DNA from: Fidelibacterota bacterium
GTDB lineage: Bacteria; Fidelibacterota; UBA2242; B5-G15
Length of the DNA stretch: 10,097 bases
Reading direction: 5' to 3'
NCBI GenBank assembly: GCA_003645825.1
Contig: QNCQ01000046.1
Coordinates: 1-10,097, forward strand
Part shown: positions 1-5,956 of the stretch, piece by piece
Layout of the letters: every line of letters begins with the position of its first letter
How positions within the stretch are numbered: the stretch's first letter is position 1
Made by a program: the position numbers and the translations under genes
Notes under the pieces: generated by a model
The model's database searches: none
What the model saw: the letters and a program-made list of their open reading frames with translations, nothing else
Told to the model about the DNA's origin: nothing

Positions 1-135
1 CATCCTAACAGAACCCCATGAGTCCTATGGCATTAAAATCAATTCCCTCCTATTGATTCAAAAAACTGACAAAAAGTAAGACTAACACAGGCATGCTTTT
101 TAACTTGCAAACTCCGTGCCTACCATTTTTTACAC

Positions 136-157
136 ACACCAAATATACACCAAATAT
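136..157. repeat. Perfect 11-bp tandem duplication, two copies
   Basis: The unit ACACCAAATAT occurs twice head to tail (136-146 and 147-157) with no mismatch. It sits in the non-coding stretch downstream of sfsA. Two copies are too few to infer a function. It may be a slippage product or paired binding half-sites. Confidence 0.6.
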
Positions 158-165
158 GACAAAAT

Positions 166-185
166 GGCTATGAACAAAAATAGCC
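166..185 (-). terminator. Weak hairpin downstream of sfsA, possible terminator
   Basis: GGCTAT (166-171) and ATAGCC (180-185) form a 6-bp stem with an 8-nt loop. Read on the minus strand, the stem is followed by ATTTTG, which is a poor U-tract. It lies about 110 bp beyond the stop codon of the sfsA-GIY-YIG reading frame. It could mark the end of the leftward dehydrogenase-sfsA transcript, but the stem is short and the evidence thin. Confidence 0.25.
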
Positions 186-297
186 TGCCCTGTGCTTCTT
201 ACTTCTAAAACCCCCAAATAAACAAATACATACATCATCTCACCATTCTAAGAGATATCAGATGATAAAAGTCATCCCCCGAACTTTTGCATGTAAA

Positions 298-1077
298 TCA
301 TACAAGTGGCAACGAGCGAACCTGGAAAGGAAGCACAGAAAGAAAAACTTTGTTTAAGACTGGCGGATAAAGAGATAAAGCCCGGTCATAAAAATAAAAT
401 AGGTGTGATTGTACCGGGCTATCCCCAGTACCAAAACCAGGGATATATCCATCACATATTTTCATTAAATCCATTGCAATCTCCTTCTCACACCTCTTTT
501 CCCCTCTGACAACAAACACCCTAAATACTCTCATGCTATTTCCAATGTAATCAATATGCCACCACTTCTTCCTGCTAACAGAAAAATGGCGCTTAAGTCT
601 CTTTTCCAGAGAGGTCTGTGCCGAACCAACATAAACGTAAAACCCTCTTCTGAAGTTGACCTTTCCCAACCCACCTACGCTCAACTTCTGATCCTTATCG
701 TTCTTCAAAACTAAAACGTATGTCCCTTTGTCGACCAGATTCTTCCTGACTGCCTCGTACTGCACTGTCACCTCATCAACAGAAAAAAGATCCACAGTAA
801 CCGGATCCACAAACTTCATTTTAAAAGCCCTAAACTTAACTCCTTTTGCCTTCACAAAACTCGAAGCATATTCCAAATCCACATGATAATTTGGAATGAA
901 CTGAATAGCATTATAGTTCGGTATCAAAAAAACGACATAACATCTATATCCTTTCTCTGCCAGATTGGATAATTTATCGATGTGCTTTCTCCCCCTGCTT
1001 GTTGGGGCATCAGGAAACATTCCCAATCCACCTAAGCAAAGTGTGCACGTTTTTACCTCAATAAATGCTTTTTCCAC
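298..1077 (-). CDS. sfsA: SfsA C-terminal fragment fused to GIY-YIG DUF123 domain
   Basis: This 259-residue open frame could begin at a GTG (1077-1075), in frame with the upstream fragment but past both stops. Residues 5-92 are SfsA nuclease core: F-I-E-V-K (5-9, catalytic E and K), F-P-D-A-P-T-x-R-G (21-29), then the conserved H-x-x-x-L and a hydrophobic strand. After a linker, residues 118-228 are a DUF123 GIY-YIG-type domain. G-T-Y (118-120) and Y-V-Y-V-G-S (147-152) make the two halves of the signature. R160 with R-H (163-164), W-H-I-D-Y (173-177), C-E-K-E (196-199) and the closing S-H-L-F-Y-F (224-229) follow. The last 30 residues resemble no family tail I know. The GIY-YIG domain could still fold if translation restarts at the GTG, for which I see no clear Shine-Dalgarno. 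DUF123 fusions to other nucleases, such as endonuclease III, are known. Confidence 0.7.
   Translation of the reverse strand: MEKAFIEVKTCTLCLGGLGMFPDAPTSRGRKHIDKLSNLAEKGYRCYVVFLIPNYNAIQFIPNYHVDLEYASSFVKAKGVKFRAFKMKFVDPVTVDLFSVDEVTVQYEAVRKNLVDKGTYVLVLKNDKDQKLSVGGLGKVNFRRGFYVYVGSAQTSLEKRLKRHFSVSRKKWWHIDYIGNSMRVFRVFVVRGEKRCEKEIAMDLMKICDGYIPGFGTGDSPVQSHLFYFYDRALSLYPPVLNKVFLSVLPFQVRSLPLV
379..420 (-). terminator. 8-bp GC-rich inverted repeat inside the end of the sfsA fusion
   Basis: AGCCCGGT (379-386) and ACCGGGCT (413-420) are perfect inverted arms separated by 26 nt. On the minus strand the second arm is followed by TTTATCTCTTT, a broken T-rich tail. It lies inside the reading frame, at the codons for the last conserved DUF123 motif (S-H-L-F-Y-F) and the start of the unconserved tail. 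It could act as a terminator or attenuator overlapping the coding end. The long loop and interrupted T-run make this uncertain. Confidence 0.3.
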
Positions 1078-1101
1078 CCCCCACTAAGAAAAGAAATCAA
1101 A

Positions 1102-1446
1102 TCAAGAATCCGCAATTCTGCACTCCCGCTTGACCCGTTTACACTTCAAATCTTCTATCGCTCCAGCCTTTAAAAGCAAATAAAAGAGATAATTGAATTT
1201 TATGGTATCGATAAAAATAAACTGACCATCAAAATACGCGGAAACTGCCTTATAAGGATATTTGCCTTTATCTACTTTAACAACATAAAAAGGCTGCCCA
1301 GGCTCCAGAAGCTCATACAATCTACCTGTATTAGGAAGATGAGCATAAATTCTTCTCCCCTTAAGACTCAGCTCCAGAACAAACCTATTTACCCTTCCAA
1401 CAAAGGTAGCCTCTTCGAAAGAATTATATAAACGAATAAACTGCAT
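1102..1446 (-). CDS. sfsA: SfsA N-terminal fragment (OB-like nucleic-acid-binding part)
   Basis: This 114-residue fragment starts at an ATG three bases after the dehydrogenase stop codon and ends at the first in-frame TGA. It has the SfsA N-terminal signature: G-R-V-N-R-F (residues 17-22), a short beta-rich stretch, then A-H-L-P-N-T-G-R-L (35-43), equivalent to the conserved H-x-P-N-x-G of the family. It ends in R-V-K-R-E-C-R-I-A-D-S, immediately before where the SRxDF nuclease motif should be. Alone it would be a DNA-binding-like domain without catalytic residues. It is translatable, but I regard it as the front half of a broken gene. Confidence 0.75.
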   Translation of the reverse strand: MQFIRLYNSFEEATFVGRVNRFVLELSLKGRRIYAHLPNTGRLYELLEPGQPFYVVKVDKGKYPYKAVSAYFDGQFIFIDTIKFNYLFYLLLKAGAIEDLKCKRVKRECRIADS

Positions 1447-1449
1447 AAA

Positions 1450-2475
1450 TCAAATGGAAAGCACCTTCGCTCCCCTTACACTTCCCTTTTTTAAATCCCT
1501 GAGCGCCCGATTTGCTTCCTCAAGCAAATATATCTGTACTTCCGGTTTTATTGGTATAGAAGCCGCCAGCTCAAGGAACTCTTCCACATCCGCCCTCGCT
1601 ACATTTGCCACACTCTTTATCTCTTTCTCCATCCACAAATCACGAGGATAGTCAAGTTTCAGCAGATATTCCTTATCCACTTCTTCTTTCCTGATGGCAT
1701 TTATAACAAGTCTCCCTCCTGGCTTAAGATTTTTTAAAGACTCAACAACAGGCTTCCAAACAGGCGTTGTATCTATAATCGCATCCAGAAGCTCAGGAGA
1801 ATTCTCCACAATATCACCTGCCCAGACAGCTCCAAGTTGCAATGCAAACCTCCTTTCCTCTTCACTCCTTGCAAAAACAAATACTCTTGTACGGGGAAAC
1901 TTCTTCCTTACCATCTTCAAAACCAGATGCCCGGACGCTCCAAAACCCGTCAAACCCAACAACATCCCATCCTCAATACCCGTCAGCCTCAATGATCTAT
2001 ACCCGATTGCTCCCGCACACAAAAGCGGTGCAGCCTCCTCTGGACTGTAAATTTCTGGTATCCTGTAAGTAAATCTCTCTTTCGCAACCATAAACTCAGC
2101 ATATCCCCCGTGAGCATCCTTCCCTGTCGCTTTAAACTCACTACATAAATTCTCTCTACCCGTTCGGCAAAACTCACACTGCCCACAGGAAGAATAAACC
2201 CATGCCACTCCTACAACATCCCCTTCTTTAAATCTCGAAGCGGAGCTACCCACTTTAACAACCTTACCAACAACCTGATGTCCGAGAATAATCGGAAAGA
2301 AGGAAGGCTTAGCTCTACCTTCTATTTCATCTATCTCTGTATGACAAACCCCACATGTACTTACCCTGATCAAAACCTCATCTTTTCCAGGCTCTCCAAT
2401 TTCCATCTCTACCATCTTAAGAGGCTCTTTTTCACTCTCAATGTCAATAACTTTTTCCAAAACCATTGCTCTCAT
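1450..2475 (-). CDS. Zinc-dependent alcohol dehydrogenase, CAD2-like MDR family
   Basis: This is a medium-chain dehydrogenase/reductase that should interconvert an alcohol and an aldehyde with NAD(P)(H) in the cytoplasm. The substrate is not predictable. Length is 341 residues, normal for the family. Catalytic zinc ligands are C41 (in C-G-V-C-H-T), H66 (in L-G-H-Q-V-V-G) and C153 (in L-C-A-G-A-I-G-Y-R). Structural zinc ligands are C97, C100, C103 and C111. The Rossmann fold carries G177-F-G-A-S-G182. The usual G-H-E is G-H-Q, which with the L-C-A-G-x-I-G-Y-R block fits the cinnamyl-alcohol-dehydrogenase-like CAD2 subgroup. I chose the ATG at 2475: it has a GGGAGGTG Shine-Dalgarno 4 nt upstream and begins with the family-typical M-R-A-M-V-L-E-K. 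The frame stays open another 32 codons upstream, but that stretch is cysteine-rich, unlike family members, and overlaps a candidate promoter. The next gene starts 3 bp after its stop. Confidence 0.92.
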   Translation of the reverse strand: MRAMVLEKVIDIESEKEPLKMVEMEIGEPGKDEVLIRVSTCGVCHTEIDEIEGRAKPSFFPIILGHQVVGKVVKVGSSASRFKEGDVVGVAWVYSSCGQCEFCRTGRENLCSEFKATGKDAHGGYAEFMVAKERFTYRIPEIYSPEEAAPLLCAGAIGYRSLRLTGIEDGMLLGLTGFGASGHLVLKMVRKKFPRTRVFVFARSEEERRFALQLGAVWAGDIVENSPELLDAIIDTTPVWKPVVESLKNLKPGGRLVINAIRKEEVDKEYLLKLDYPRDLWMEKEIKSVANVARADVEEFLELAASIPIKPEVQIYLLEEANRALRDLKKGSVRGAKVLSI

Positions 2476-2479
2476 CCTA

Positions 2480-2487
2480 CACCTCCC
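2480..2487 (-). promoter_or_regulatory. Shine-Dalgarno that fixes the dehydrogenase start
   Basis: GGGAGGTG on the minus strand lies 4 nt before the ATG at 2475, so the GGAGG core is 6 nt away. It supports the internal start over the ATG 32 codons upstream at 2571. Confidence 0.8.
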
Positions 2488-2504
2488 AAGTCGTTCATTA
2501 CAAC

Positions 2505-2513
2505 AATATAACA
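2505..2513 (-). promoter_or_regulatory. Extended -10 promoter candidate for the dehydrogenase
   Basis: On the minus strand TGTTATATT matches the extended -10 consensus TGnTATAAT at all but one position. Transcription would start near 2498, giving a leader of about 23 nt that contains the Shine-Dalgarno. No good -35 is present at 17 bp, as is common for extended -10 promoters. A start here would exclude the upstream ATG at 2571 from the mRNA. Confidence 0.5.
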
Positions 2514-2558
2514 ATTTCCTCCAAAAAGAGGTATTTAAATAGAGAATTGAGCAAAGTA

Positions 2559-2639
2559 TTTGTCCTTGCAACAGATAATCTTAAGGGTCTCGAAAAATTC
2601 TTAAGGAAATTAAATCATCCTTGGGACAAAACTAGTTGC
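2559..2639. promoter_or_regulatory. Dyad and direct-repeat cluster upstream of the dehydrogenase
   Basis: Several short repeats lie 50-140 bp upstream of the proposed start site. TCTTAAGG occurs twice in direct orientation (2579-2586 and 2599-2606), exactly 20 bp apart, and each copy contains the palindrome CTTAAG. These are flanked by inverted arms TTTGTCC (2559-2565) and GGACAAA (2624-2630), and by GCAAC (2568-2572) and GTTGC (2635-2639). The two-turn spacing would suit a dimeric regulator, but no regulator is encoded in the window. Chance occurrence in AT-rich DNA is possible. Confidence 0.35.
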
Positions 2640-2666
2640 TAAAATAGAGATTCTAAATTTATGTTG

Positions 2667-2700
2667 AGAGCAATATCCATGTGAGAGACAGGGTTGCTCT
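2667..2700 (-). terminator. Hairpin directly after the S41 peptidase stop codon
   Basis: AGAGCAA (2667-2673) and TTGCTCT (2694-2700) form a 7-bp stem. The intervening 20 nt can pair further (CCxTGT with ACAxGG around a GAGAG loop, one mismatch, 3-nt bulge). It begins one base after the TAA of the peptidase gene (2704-2702), where a terminator is expected. On the minus strand it lacks a T-run; on the plus strand it ends in CTCTTTT. It may be an imperfect terminator or an mRNA 3'-end stabiliser. Confidence 0.4.
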
Positions 2701-2701
2701 T

Positions 2702-4288
2702 TTACATAGAAATCATATCGCGGGCTTCATCGAAGTAATCCAATGATTCTATTACCTGGTTATCATGAAATCTCAAGATTTTATAATAAGGATTGTATCC
2801 CCAGATATCCCTGGCAATCTCAGCTTTTATGAGCATTTTTATATAATTTGCATCTCTGTCTATTGCTCCAAAATCAAACTTCCCCCCTTTTGAATAGACG
2901 TACTCTTTAAATCGTTCATAGATTTTATCGTCCACTACAAAGTTTTCGATGAAATGTTCTTCATCTTTAAAATTTTCCCTGTTCTTTCGAACGAACCCTG
3001 TGGCAAACTCGAAGATGTATCGTTCTGGACTTCGGACCAGCTTAACCGTTTCATCCGCCAAATCAAGCTTGAATTTTATGTGGTAATCTGGGATAATGCC
3101 TCCTCCACCGTACACTGTTCTGCCTTTTTTGGTCTTGAATTCAGGCAATTCTTCTTTCGCTTTGGCACTCAAAAGAGAGTCTCTGTTTTCCTTATACAGA
3201 GAACGATAGTACTCTCTGGAGTCCTCTCCATACGGTCTCTGAATCAGACGTCCGCTTGGAGTATAGTATCTTGCGACTGTTATTCGTACAGCAGACCCGT
3301 CTCTCATAGGGTACTGCCTCTGGACGAGTCCCTTTCCGAAACTTACCTCTCCGGTTATTATCCCTCTGTCAAGATCCTGAATGGCTCCTGCCACTATTTC
3401 GCTTGCACTTGCAGAGCCTCTGTTTACAAGCACAATAAGAGGGAAAAGAGGATGGTGGTCATCGTCATGGCTGTAGTATACTTGGTTTGCACTTCTTAGC
3501 CTTCCTTTTGTGTAAACTATTACCTGTTTACCAGGTATGAACTTGTCTGCTACCTCGATTGCCTGATCTAACAATCCTCCACTGTTATTCCTTAGGTCCA
3601 GAAGAAGTTGTTTCATCCCCTTTTTCTCAAGGCTGACGAGAGCCTTTTCGAGCTCATCCGCAGTGGTGCTGCTGAATCGAATTATCATTATATAACCGGT
3701 AGAGTCGTTCAGCATAAAGTAAGCAGGAATACTGTAGATTGGTATTTCATCCCTCACTATTGTTACATTGAAATCTTTGGTACCTTCTCTTCTTATGGTG
3801 ATCTCAACTTTCGTACCCCGTGGTCCACGGAGTTTTTTGTAGACTTCCTCTCTGGTGATATTGTAGGCCGATTCTCCGTTTATCTTTACAATCTTGTCCC
3901 CGGGTAGTAGACCGGCTCTGTCTGAGGGGCTGCCAGCAATAGGAGCGATGACCGTTATATATCCGTCCAGGATGTCATACTCTATACCGATTCCCTCGAA
4001 TTTCCCCTCGAATTGTTCTTGAATATCCTCGAGTTCATCAGGTGATATGTAAATAGAATGAGGATCTAATTTTTCTAGCATCCCTTTGAATGCTCCCCCC
4101 ATTATTTTGTCCCAATCAGGGGGATCTACATACTGATCGTTTATTATTCGTATAATATCATTAAGTACAGCAAGTTTGAGGGATAAAGAGTTTACAGAAG
4201 CTACTATATTCTCTCCACATACTGCTATTAATAGAATAATCAGACTTGAGGAAATTAACAGTAAAAGATATTTAAATTTCTTTTTCAT
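2702..4288 (-). CDS. S41 family C-terminal processing peptidase (CtpA/Prc type)
   Basis: This serine protease should degrade or trim envelope proteins from their C-termini in the periplasm. A basic start (M-K-K-K) and hydrophobic residues 8-24 form an export signal or anchor. The family N-terminal helix bundle includes D-x-Y-V-D-P (51-56) and L-D-P-H-S-I-Y (74-80). A PDZ domain follows (about 95-180; A-G-L-L-P-G-D-K-I at 125-133). The peptidase core has L-D-L-R-N-N-S-G-G (230-238), G-S-A-S-A-S-E-I with S294 as nucleophile, and F-G-K-G-L-V-Q with K319 as general base and Q323. The 25-residue S-K spacing and Q at K+4 match E. coli Prc. Residues after about 410 are a long tail with aromatic and charged segments, as in FCB-group homologues. 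Cys24 is preceded by I-A-V, so a lipobox is doubtful. At 528 residues it is longer than minimal CtpA. It is the last gene of the leftward cluster, 63 bp after the GAF gene. Confidence 0.93.
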   Translation of the reverse strand: MKKKFKYLLLLISSSLIILLIAVCGENIVASVNSLSLKLAVLNDIIRIINDQYVDPPDWDKIMGGAFKGMLEKLDPHSIYISPDELEDIQEQFEGKFEGIGIEYDILDGYITVIAPIAGSPSDRAGLLPGDKIVKINGESAYNITREEVYKKLRGPRGTKVEITIRREGTKDFNVTIVRDEIPIYSIPAYFMLNDSTGYIMIIRFSSTTADELEKALVSLEKKGMKQLLLDLRNNSGGLLDQAIEVADKFIPGKQVIVYTKGRLRSANQVYYSHDDDHHPLFPLIVLVNRGSASASEIVAGAIQDLDRGIITGEVSFGKGLVQRQYPMRDGSAVRITVARYYTPSGRLIQRPYGEDSREYYRSLYKENRDSLLSAKAKEELPEFKTKKGRTVYGGGGIIPDYHIKFKLDLADETVKLVRSPERYIFEFATGFVRKNRENFKDEEHFIENFVVDDKIYERFKEYVYSKGGKFDFGAIDRDANYIKMLIKAEIARDIWGYNPYYKILRFHDNQVIESLDYFDEARDMISM

Positions 4289-4351
4289 AATATCCCAACT
4301 GAGTAAAAAAACTTCACAGATTAAATTTACAAAAAGTCATGGGCGGTTACA

Positions 4352-4813
4352 CTAAAATAGTATGGATATTTTTTCGCAAATTCTTTCTAGAAATTTTCTA
4401 TCATCAGTTCCGAAATTACTTTTTTGGTGCGAGTCTATATCAAGCTGCGCTACGAAAATGCCACTTTTAAAAATAGGGATTACTATCTCCGATTTCACCT
4501 TCAGACTGCAAGCGAGGTAGTTACTCTCCTTTGATACATCCGGGACAAGGAAAGTGGACTCAGACTCTGCTGACTGTCCGCAAATTCCTTTGCCGAAAGG
4601 GATTCCTACATGTTCGGTGGGTTCTCCCACAAATTGATCCAGTCTTAGGAGCTTTTTCTCTTTGTCAGCAACATAGAAACCGACCCAATCGTATCCTGAA
4701 AGTTTACTGAGGATTTCGCATATTTTCTTGCGTGCTAACTTTGGTGATTGTTCCTCTGTAAGAACTGAATCAATTTCTTTCTCTATACGTTGAAAAAGCC
4801 TTTCCTTATCCAT
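4352..4813 (-). CDS. GAF-domain free methionine-(R)-sulfoxide reductase (fRMsr/MsrC type)
   Basis: Members of this family reduce free L-methionine-(R)-sulfoxide in the cytoplasm, linking oxidant repair to thioredoxin. The 153-residue protein is one GAF domain. It has Y-D-W-V-G-F-Y (41-47), I-P-F-G-K-G-I-C-G (71-79), the V-P-D-V block (90-93), L-A-C (100-102), S-E-I-V-I-P-I (108-114) and L-D-I-D-S (124-128). C78 and C102 are 24 residues apart, the same as C94 and C118 of the E. coli enzyme, and E109, D125 and D127 match its ligand-binding acidic residues. The third cysteine (E. coli C84) is His68 here, as in some bacterial members. The start is the ATG 11 bp after the acyltransferase stop, with no strong Shine-Dalgarno, so translational coupling is possible. 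The stop is TAG. A GAF sensor role is less likely given the intact redox cysteines and reductase signature. Confidence 0.85.
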   Translation of the reverse strand: MDKERLFQRIEKEIDSVLTEEQSPKLARKKICEILSKLSGYDWVGFYVADKEKKLLRLDQFVGEPTEHVGIPFGKGICGQSAESESTFLVPDVSKESNYLACSLKVKSEIVIPIFKSGIFVAQLDIDSHQKSNFGTDDRKFLERICEKISILF

Positions 4814-4824
4814 GTTTGTTAACG

Positions 4825-5955
4825 TTATACCTTGATGAAGATCTTCTTTTTGTAAAGGATGGTCATAAATCCTAAGAGAATCAAATCATAAACAATGGCG
4901 TAGGCTAAAGATGCCTGATGCGGTGGTAGCCAGGAGGCAAAAAGAGTTCTAAATAGGTAAGCCTTCAGTGTTATTACCTCTCCATCGCTGAGTTTTACCT
5001 TAAATAGGAAGATTAACATTCTGGCGATTATACCTGATAGTGTATAAACTGTAATTGCGTTGGATCCATAGATTAAAAATGGCACAGACCATTTCTTGTA
5101 TCCTTTGATATCTATGAGCCAGTAGCACGTGGCAAGAAATATGAGAGCCATGCCGGTGGTAAGAAGAACATATGAGCTTGTCCATAAGTTTTTGTTTATA
5201 GGGAACCATATGCTTACTATATAGCCTCCGATAACCGCAAAGAATCCCCAAACGAAAAGGGAAGAAACCTTTTCGTACTCATTTATTTTTCTCTTTATAT
5301 AGTTTCCTGTCAGAATGCCAAACAAAACAGACGAAATTGCAGGAAGGGTACTTAAAAGTCCTTCCGGATCGAATCCAGGAGCAGGTGCACCAGCCCAGGT
5401 GTGACCTCGGAAAATGTGACTATCAATGTACCAGCAAAGATTTCCTACTGGCTCGAGCACTCCTGCTCCATATCCAGGTACAGGTATTGTTTTCATAATT
5501 ATCCAGTAAACAGCCAGTATACCAAAGGTAATGTAATAAATGACCTTAATGTCAAAGTTGAGGTAAATTATGGAAGCAAAAAAGTAAGTTATGGCTATTC
5601 TTTGAAGAACCCCGGGAATTCTGATAGTGGATAGATTAAAGAATGGGAATCCATTTAAAAACAGTCCCAATCCAAAGAGAATCAATGTCCGACGAACGAT
5701 TTTTAGATACAGGTCTTTCTTGGTTTGTCCAAGTGTCAGTCTCTTGGAAAAAGCAAATACAATAGCAACCCCTACTATAAAAAGGAAAAAGGGAAATATC
5801 AGGTCAGTTGGTGTCCATCCATTCCAGTGTGCGTGCTGGAGGGGTTTATACACCGCATTCCACGTTCCTGGATTGTTAACAAGTATCATTGCAGCAATTG
5901 TAATTCCCCTGAAGGCGTCAAGGGAAACCAACCTTTTGCTTTTTTCTACCATCAT
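4825..5955 (-). CDS. NagX/HGSNAT-like membrane acyltransferase
   Basis: This 376-residue polytopic membrane protein is related to eukaryotic heparan-alpha-glucosaminide N-acetyltransferase (HGSNAT) and bacterial NagX. HGSNAT moves acetyl groups across a membrane onto sugar amines; bacterial substrates are largely unknown. The N-terminus has R-L-V-S-L-D-A-F-R-G (8-17), the first membrane helix with V-N-N-P-G, then Q-H-A-H-W-N-G-W-T-P-T-D-L (40-52). His41 aligns with the catalytic His of human HGSNAT (K-H-A-S-W-N-G). About ten hydrophobic segments are visible, roughly 15-27, 52-70, 90-106, 115-133, 138-154, 204-221, 233-250, 262-280, 292-315 and 350-368. F-D-P-E-G-L-L-S-T-L-P (195-205) and L-W-T-S-S-Y-V-L (257-264) are family signatures. 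The gene starts one base after the flavoprotein stop (TAAAATGATG); either of the adjacent ATGs could serve, with AAAGGG upstream. Such coupling implies co-expression with the flavoprotein. Confidence 0.88.
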   Translation of the reverse strand: MMVEKSKRLVSLDAFRGITIAAMILVNNPGTWNAVYKPLQHAHWNGWTPTDLIFPFFLFIVGVAIVFAFSKRLTLGQTKKDLYLKIVRRTLILFGLGLFLNGFPFFNLSTIRIPGVLQRIAITYFFASIIYLNFDIKVIYYITFGILAVYWIIMKTIPVPGYGAGVLEPVGNLCWYIDSHIFRGHTWAGAPAPGFDPEGLLSTLPAISSVLFGILTGNYIKRKINEYEKVSSLFVWGFFAVIGGYIVSIWFPINKNLWTSSYVLLTTGMALIFLATCYWLIDIKGYKKWSVPFLIYGSNAITVYTLSGIIARMLIFLFKVKLSDGEVITLKAYLFRTLFASWLPPHQASLAYAIVYDLILLGFMTILYKKKIFIKV

Positions 5956-5956
5956 T

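Larger units (their letters stand above)
1..297. other. Intergenic stretch without a convincing gene
   Basis: This stretch lies downstream of the sfsA locus. I see no protein family, tRNA or other RNA gene in it. A minus-strand open frame of 62 codons (50-238) would give a hydrophobic, low-complexity peptide with no recognisable motif, and I do not call it. Visible structure is an 11-bp tandem duplication at 136-157 and a small inverted repeat at 166-185. On the minus strand an AGGAGGG Shine-Dalgarno-like string lies near base 50, but the frames just after it close within a few codons. The next leftward gene, if any, must start at or beyond the left edge. Confidence 0.5.
298..1446 (-). pseudogene. 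sfsA: SfsA nuclease fused to GIY-YIG (DUF123) domain, split by two in-frame stops
   Basis: Read as one frame this is a 382-codon gene with SfsA in the first two thirds and a DUF123-type GIY-YIG domain in the last third. SfsA proteins have an N-terminal OB-like domain and a PD-(D/E)XK nuclease core. The frame is continuous with no indel, but a TGA (1104-1102) and a TAG (1086-1084) interrupt it five codons apart. The surrounding residues read A-D-S-stop-F-D-F-F-S-stop-W-G-V-E-K-A-F-I-E-V-K. In intact homologues the motif is SRxDF followed by about a dozen residues and then EVK, so the TGA replaces the conserved Arg (a CGA to TGA change fits) and the TAG falls a few codons later. The presumed catalytic Asp lies between the stops and is in neither fragment. 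Both halves are otherwise well conserved, so the lesion looks recent, or is an assembly or population artefact. The gene begins 3 bp after the dehydrogenase stop, so it is probably co-transcribed with it. Confidence 0.8.

Noticed and set aside
50..238. 62-codon minus-strand open frame with hydrophobic segments
   Set aside because: It has no family resemblance, low complexity, and contains the tandem repeat and hairpin of the intergenic stretch.
306..509. 67-codon plus-strand frame opposite the end of the sfsA fusion
   Set aside because: It lies antisense to conserved DUF123 codons and has no family features.
1084..1104. Recoding of TGA and TAG as sense codons
   Set aside because: The dehydrogenase ends naturally at TGA (1452-1450) and the GAF protein at TAG (4354-4352), each at the expected family length. 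Both codons therefore act as stops in this window, and no recoding element is evident.
2476..2571. Upstream 32-codon extension of the dehydrogenase, starting at ATG 2571
   Set aside because: The extension is cysteine-rich and unlike family N-termini. It overlaps an extended -10 promoter and the strong Shine-Dalgarno that serves the ATG at 2475.
2954..3499. 181-codon plus-strand open frame
   Set aside because: It is antisense to the catalytic core of the S41 peptidase, whose motifs are unambiguous; the frame has no recognisable motif.
4205..4230. Lipoprotein signal at Cys24 of the S41 peptidase
   Set aside because: The residues before Cys are I-A-V; a Val at -1 does not fit the lipobox, so a signal peptide or uncleaved anchor is more likely.
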